Source of the DNA: an uncultured Oscillospiraceae bacterium | Lineage (GTDB): Bacteria; Bacillota; Clostridia; Oscillospirales; Ruminococcaceae | Direction: 5' to 3' | Length of the DNA stretch: 8,065 nt | Assembly (NCBI GenBank): GCA_947522735.1 | Contig: CANNTZ010000085.1 | Coordinates: 1 to 8,065 of the forward strand | Part shown: positions 4,526-8,065 of the stretch, in pieces | How the letters are laid out: each line of letters begins with the position of its first letter | How positions within the stretch are numbered: the first letter of the stretch is position 1 | Program-made: the position numbers and the translations under genes | The notes under the pieces: model-generated | Told to the model about the DNA's origin: nothing | Database searches by the model: none | What the model saw: the letters and a program-made list of their open reading frames with translations, nothing else

Positions 4526-5635
4526 ATGGAAAACCGGAGATTTTCAGGCATAGGCGACAGCTTGTCGCTGCTTGGCTTCGGAGGGATGAGGTTCCCGGTG
4601 AGAAAGGACGGCAAGATTGCCCGCCGCGCGGCAAGGGCGATGCTTGACCGCGCATACAGGGGCGGCGTCAACTATTTCGACACCGCCTATGGCTATCACG
4701 GCGGAGATTCTGAGATATTCTATGGCGAGACGCTCACGAGATATTCGCGCGACAGCTATTTTATCGCGGACAAGCTGCCGTCGTGGAACGTCAAGGAGCT
4801 TGCCGACGTGGATCGGCTGCTGAACGAGCAGCTTGAAAAAACCAGGCAACAGTACTTTGATTTCTATCTCGTTCACGCGGTGAACAGGGATCACTTTGAG
4901 AAGCTCGAAAGGCTTGGCGCGTTCGGGCGGCTGCGTGAATTGCAGCGCGAGGGCAGGTTCCGTCATCTCGGGTTCTCGTTCCACGACACGCCGGAGGTAC
5001 TCGAACAGATTGTCGAGCGCTGGGATCCGGATTTTGTGCAGATACAGTTGAATTATTTTGACTGGAAGCTCATAGACGCCAAGAGGATGTACGATATCCT
5101 TGAAAAACGCGGCATACCGGCGGTGATAATGGAGCCGGTGCGCGGCGGGATGCTGCACAACCTGCCCAAGCTCTATTCGGACAGGCTGCGAGCGGTGGCG
5201 CAGGGCAGCAACGCGTCGGTGGCGCTGCGCTGGGTGGCGCAGCTCCCGAATGTGATGTGCATTCTCAGCGGCATGTCCACGATGGAGCAGGTTGAGGACA
5301 ATCTTGCTACCTTCGACGAGCTAACACCCCTCTCGCCGGACGAGCTGCGAGTGACGGAGGAGATAGCGGATCGACTGCTCGAACAGGGCGCCGTGCCCTG
5401 CACCGGCTGCAACTACTGCGACGTATGTCCTAAGCAGATCGCCATCCCGGCATTGTTCGCCGCGTTCAACGAGTTCAAGAGCAGCGGCGACTCCAAGGCG
5501 TACAAGGCGGCATATAATGCCGTCGAGGAGGGACACCGGGCATCCGACTGCATTGCCTGCGGCAGATGCGCGAGGATGTGCCCGCAGAAGATAAACATTC
5601 CGGACGTTCTCGCGTATATAGCGGCAAGAGGATAA
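4526..5635 (+). CDS. Aldo/keto reductase with C-terminal double [4Fe-4S] ferredoxin domain
   Basis: A 369-residue cytosolic oxidoreductase. Residues 1 to about 285 form an aldo/keto reductase TIM barrel: LGFGGMRFP (16-24), the catalytic tetrad D52 and Y57 (FDTAYGYHGG), K83 (ADKLP) and H117 (YLVHAV), plus GFSFHD (149-154), QIQLNYFD (172-179) and MEPVRGGML (202-210). The C-terminal part has eight cysteines: C292, C295, C298, C301 followed by P, and C342, C345, C348, C352 followed by P, the pattern of two [4Fe-4S] clusters. This fusion is a known group common in anaerobes; members are predicted to reduce carbonyl compounds with electrons passing through the clusters, but substrate and physiological donor are unknown. 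RBS GAGGTG (4515-4520) lies 5 nt before the ATG. lepA follows after 71 nt. The reading frame is complete and all expected residues are present. Confidence 0.95.
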   Translation: MENRRFSGIGDSLSLLGFGGMRFPVRKDGKIARRAARAMLDRAYRGGVNYFDTAYGYHGGDSEIFYGETLTRYSRDSYFIADKLPSWNVKELADVDRLLNEQLEKTRQQYFDFYLVHAVNRDHFEKLERLGAFGRLRELQREGRFRHLGFSFHDTPEVLEQIVERWDPDFVQIQLNYFDWKLIDAKRMYDILEKRGIPAVIMEPVRGGMLHNLPKLYSDRLRAVAQGSNASVALRWVAQLPNVMCILSGMSTMEQVEDNLATFDELTPLSPDELRVTEEIADRLLEQGAVPCTGCNYCDVCPKQIAIPALFAAFNEFKSSGDSKAYKAAYNAVEEGHRASDCIACGRCARMCPQKINIPDVLAYIAARG

Positions 5636-5693
5636 TACGCACAGTATATTATTTGATAGGCATAAACCCATTGTAATTCAAATCCACCGTTTC

Positions 5694-5706
5694 GGAGGAA
5701 CAGACC

Positions 5707-5709
<3 letters not shown>
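5694..5709 (+). promoter_or_regulatory. Shine-Dalgarno site and TTG start of lepA
   Basis: GGAGG (5694-5698) is followed by an 8-nt spacer and TTG (5707-5709). Protein similarity begins at once (TDLSKIRNFCIIAHIDHGKST), and there is no in-frame ATG before the G1 motif, so TTG is very likely the start. Confidence 0.85.
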
Positions 5710-7509
<1,800 letters not shown>

Positions 7510-7518
7510 GCTGCCCGC

Positions 7519-7570
7519 CGCCGGGCAATGCCCGGTGATATAGCCGCGGCGGGCAGCGCCCGCTGGCATA
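7519..7570. repeat. Two GC hairpins directly after lepA
   Basis: CCGGGC (7521-7526), AAT, GCCCGG (7530-7535) begins 11 nt after the lepA stop; then GCGGGC (7549-7554), AGC, GCCCGC (7558-7563), with GCC and GGC flanks that can extend the second stem. The arrangement is the same as after argS (3661-3714). There is no T tract, so a classical intrinsic terminator is not supported. Confidence 0.7.
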
Positions 7571-7610
7571 GCCGCGGTTCGGTCGTCCTCACGCTTCGCG
7601 TTGCGGGGAC

Positions 7611-7738
7611 CTTACGTTATCGGTTTCGTTAACTTATTCCCGCGGAGTTGGGGTGTTCTATCTTTTTTTATGATTGACTTTTCTTTCGCCTATCGGCGAG
7701 AAGTAGCTGCACTTTGGCGCTGACTTGCGCTCATGCCG
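7611..7738 (+). repeat. Core repeat unit, copy 5
   Basis: Block order as in 3928-4057: CTTACGTTATCGG, TTATTCCCGCGGAGTT, GTTCTATCTTTTTTTATG, a TTTCGCCTATCGGCGAG mini-hairpin, CTTTGGCGCTGACTTGCGC and a TCATGCCG tail running into hairpin 1. The mini-hairpin stem is preserved while its loop differs from the other copies. Confidence 0.8.
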
Positions 7739-7746
7739 CGCGGGCA

Positions 7747-7774
7747 CCTACTTTCGTTTCACGACGAAAGTAGG
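7747..7774. repeat. TACTTTC/GAAAGTA hairpin (hairpin 1), copy 3
   Basis: CCTACTTTCGT (7747-7757) pairs with ACGAAAGTAGG (7764-7774) around TTCACG. The second stem pair is C-G (7748/7773), where the copy at 4066-4093 has T-A. Confidence 0.85.
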
Positions 7775-7784
7775 CAAAGGCGTG

Positions 7785-7834
7785 CCAAGGAAAGAGAAGA
7801 AAACCGTTCGGACGGTTTTCTTCTCTCCCCTTGG
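7785..7834. repeat. Long CCAAGG...CCTTGG hairpin (hairpin 2), copy 3; possible bidirectional terminator
   Basis: CCAAGG (7785-7790) with CCTTGG (7829-7834), 2x2 internal loop, then AGAGAAGAAAACCG (7793-7806) with CGGTTTTCTTCTCT (7813-7826). The loop reads TTCGGA, against TTCGGG in the other copy, so T7807-A7812 is a Watson-Crick closing pair where the other copy would have a U-G wobble. Confidence 0.8.
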
Positions 7835-7888
7835 ATCTCCTCTCATCTTTCGACCGAACGCGGAACGCCTCCGGGCTTTGCCCGGTGG

Positions 7889-8016
7889 CTTACGTTATCG
7901 AGTGCGTTGACTGGCTCGCGCGGAGGTGGGTTGATCTATCTTTTCTTATGGTTGGTTTTGTCTTTCGCCGTTGGCGAGGATTGGCTGTGCTTTGGCGCTA
8001 ACTTGCCCTCGTGCCG
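7889..8016 (+). repeat. Core repeat unit, copy 6
   Basis: Preceded by slot hairpin CCGGGC-TTT-GCCCGG (7870-7884), then CTTACGTTATCGAGTGCG, TTGACTGGCTCGCGCGGAGG, GATCTATCTTTTCTTATGG, TTTCGCCGTTGGCGAGGAT, CTTTGGCGCTAACTTGCCC and TCGTGCCG. The tail GCCCTCGTGCCGGGCGGGCAC matches the reverse complement of copy 1 at 42-62. Confidence 0.8.
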
Positions 8017-8065
8017 GGCGGGCACTTACTTTTACACGCATTTATGCGTGGGTATGCATGACGAA

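Larger units (their letters stand above)
7515..8065 (+). repeat. Third gene-free block of mosaic repeats, plus orientation
   Basis: From just after lepA to the window edge the sequence is repeat modules: GC palindromes (7519-7570), slot hairpin with GTCC..GGAC arms (7584-7611), core unit (7611-7738), hairpin 1 (7747-7774), hairpin 2 (7785-7834), linker, slot hairpin CCGGGC-TTT-GCCCGG, core unit (7889-8016), then the start of another hairpin 1 with an altered loop (8021-8065), cut by the window end. This order is the same as 3866-4335. No gene is credible here; a 61-codon frame at 7725-7910 is repeat-derived. Confidence 0.87.

Noticed and set aside
5653..5683. Possible separate lepA promoter (TTGATA at 5653, TCAAAT at 5678)
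   Set aside because: The spacer is 19 nt and the -10 box is poor; the 71-nt gap has no terminator, so co-transcription with the reductase is at least as likely.

Overview
The window looks like chromosomal DNA from a fairly GC-rich member of the Clostridia (Bacillota), probably an uncultured lineage. The evidence is the murI / YwiB-like (DUF1934) / argS gene order (ywiB next to argS is a Firmicutes arrangement), strong Shine-Dalgarno sites, a sigma-A type promoter, a TTG start on lepA, and a perfect Firmicutes-type parS site. The genus cannot be named from the sequence alone. All five genes are on the + strand and look intact. They are housekeeping or metabolic genes, and no phage, transposase, CRISPR or defence gene is visible.

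Layout: 1-476 is a gene-free block of mosaic, hairpin-rich repeats in minus orientation. Then come a parS site (490-505), a consensus extended -10 promoter (557-585) and a three-gene operon: murI (glutamate racemase, peptidoglycan D-Glu), a YwiB-like DUF1934 protein, and argS (arginyl-tRNA synthetase, overlapping the preceding gene by 8 nt). Positions 3650-4502 hold a second repeat block in plus orientation, whose last module appears to supply the promoter and leader of an aldo/keto reductase with a C-terminal two-cluster [4Fe-4S] domain (4526-5635). After a 71-nt gap comes lepA (elongation factor 4, 5707-7509). A third repeat block, plus orientation, starts about 10 nt after lepA and runs to the window end.

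The genes themselves are ordinary; the unusual content is between them. About 1.9 kb, nearly a quarter of the window, is one family of modular repeats. Conserved blocks (a CTTACGTTATC block, a TCTATCTTTTCTT block, several mini-hairpins, a TACTTTC/GAAAGTA hairpin and a long CCAAGG...CCTTGG hairpin) recur in fixed order but with exchangeable pieces. Two hairpins carry pair-preserving differences between copies, which suggests the fold matters as RNA or as single-stranded or cruciform DNA. No mobilising enzyme is encoded here, so the family is probably non-autonomous or spread by recombination. The second notable item is the exact 16-bp parS palindrome just upstream of the murI promoter, which predicts a ParB loading site and a position in the origin-proximal part of the chromosome.
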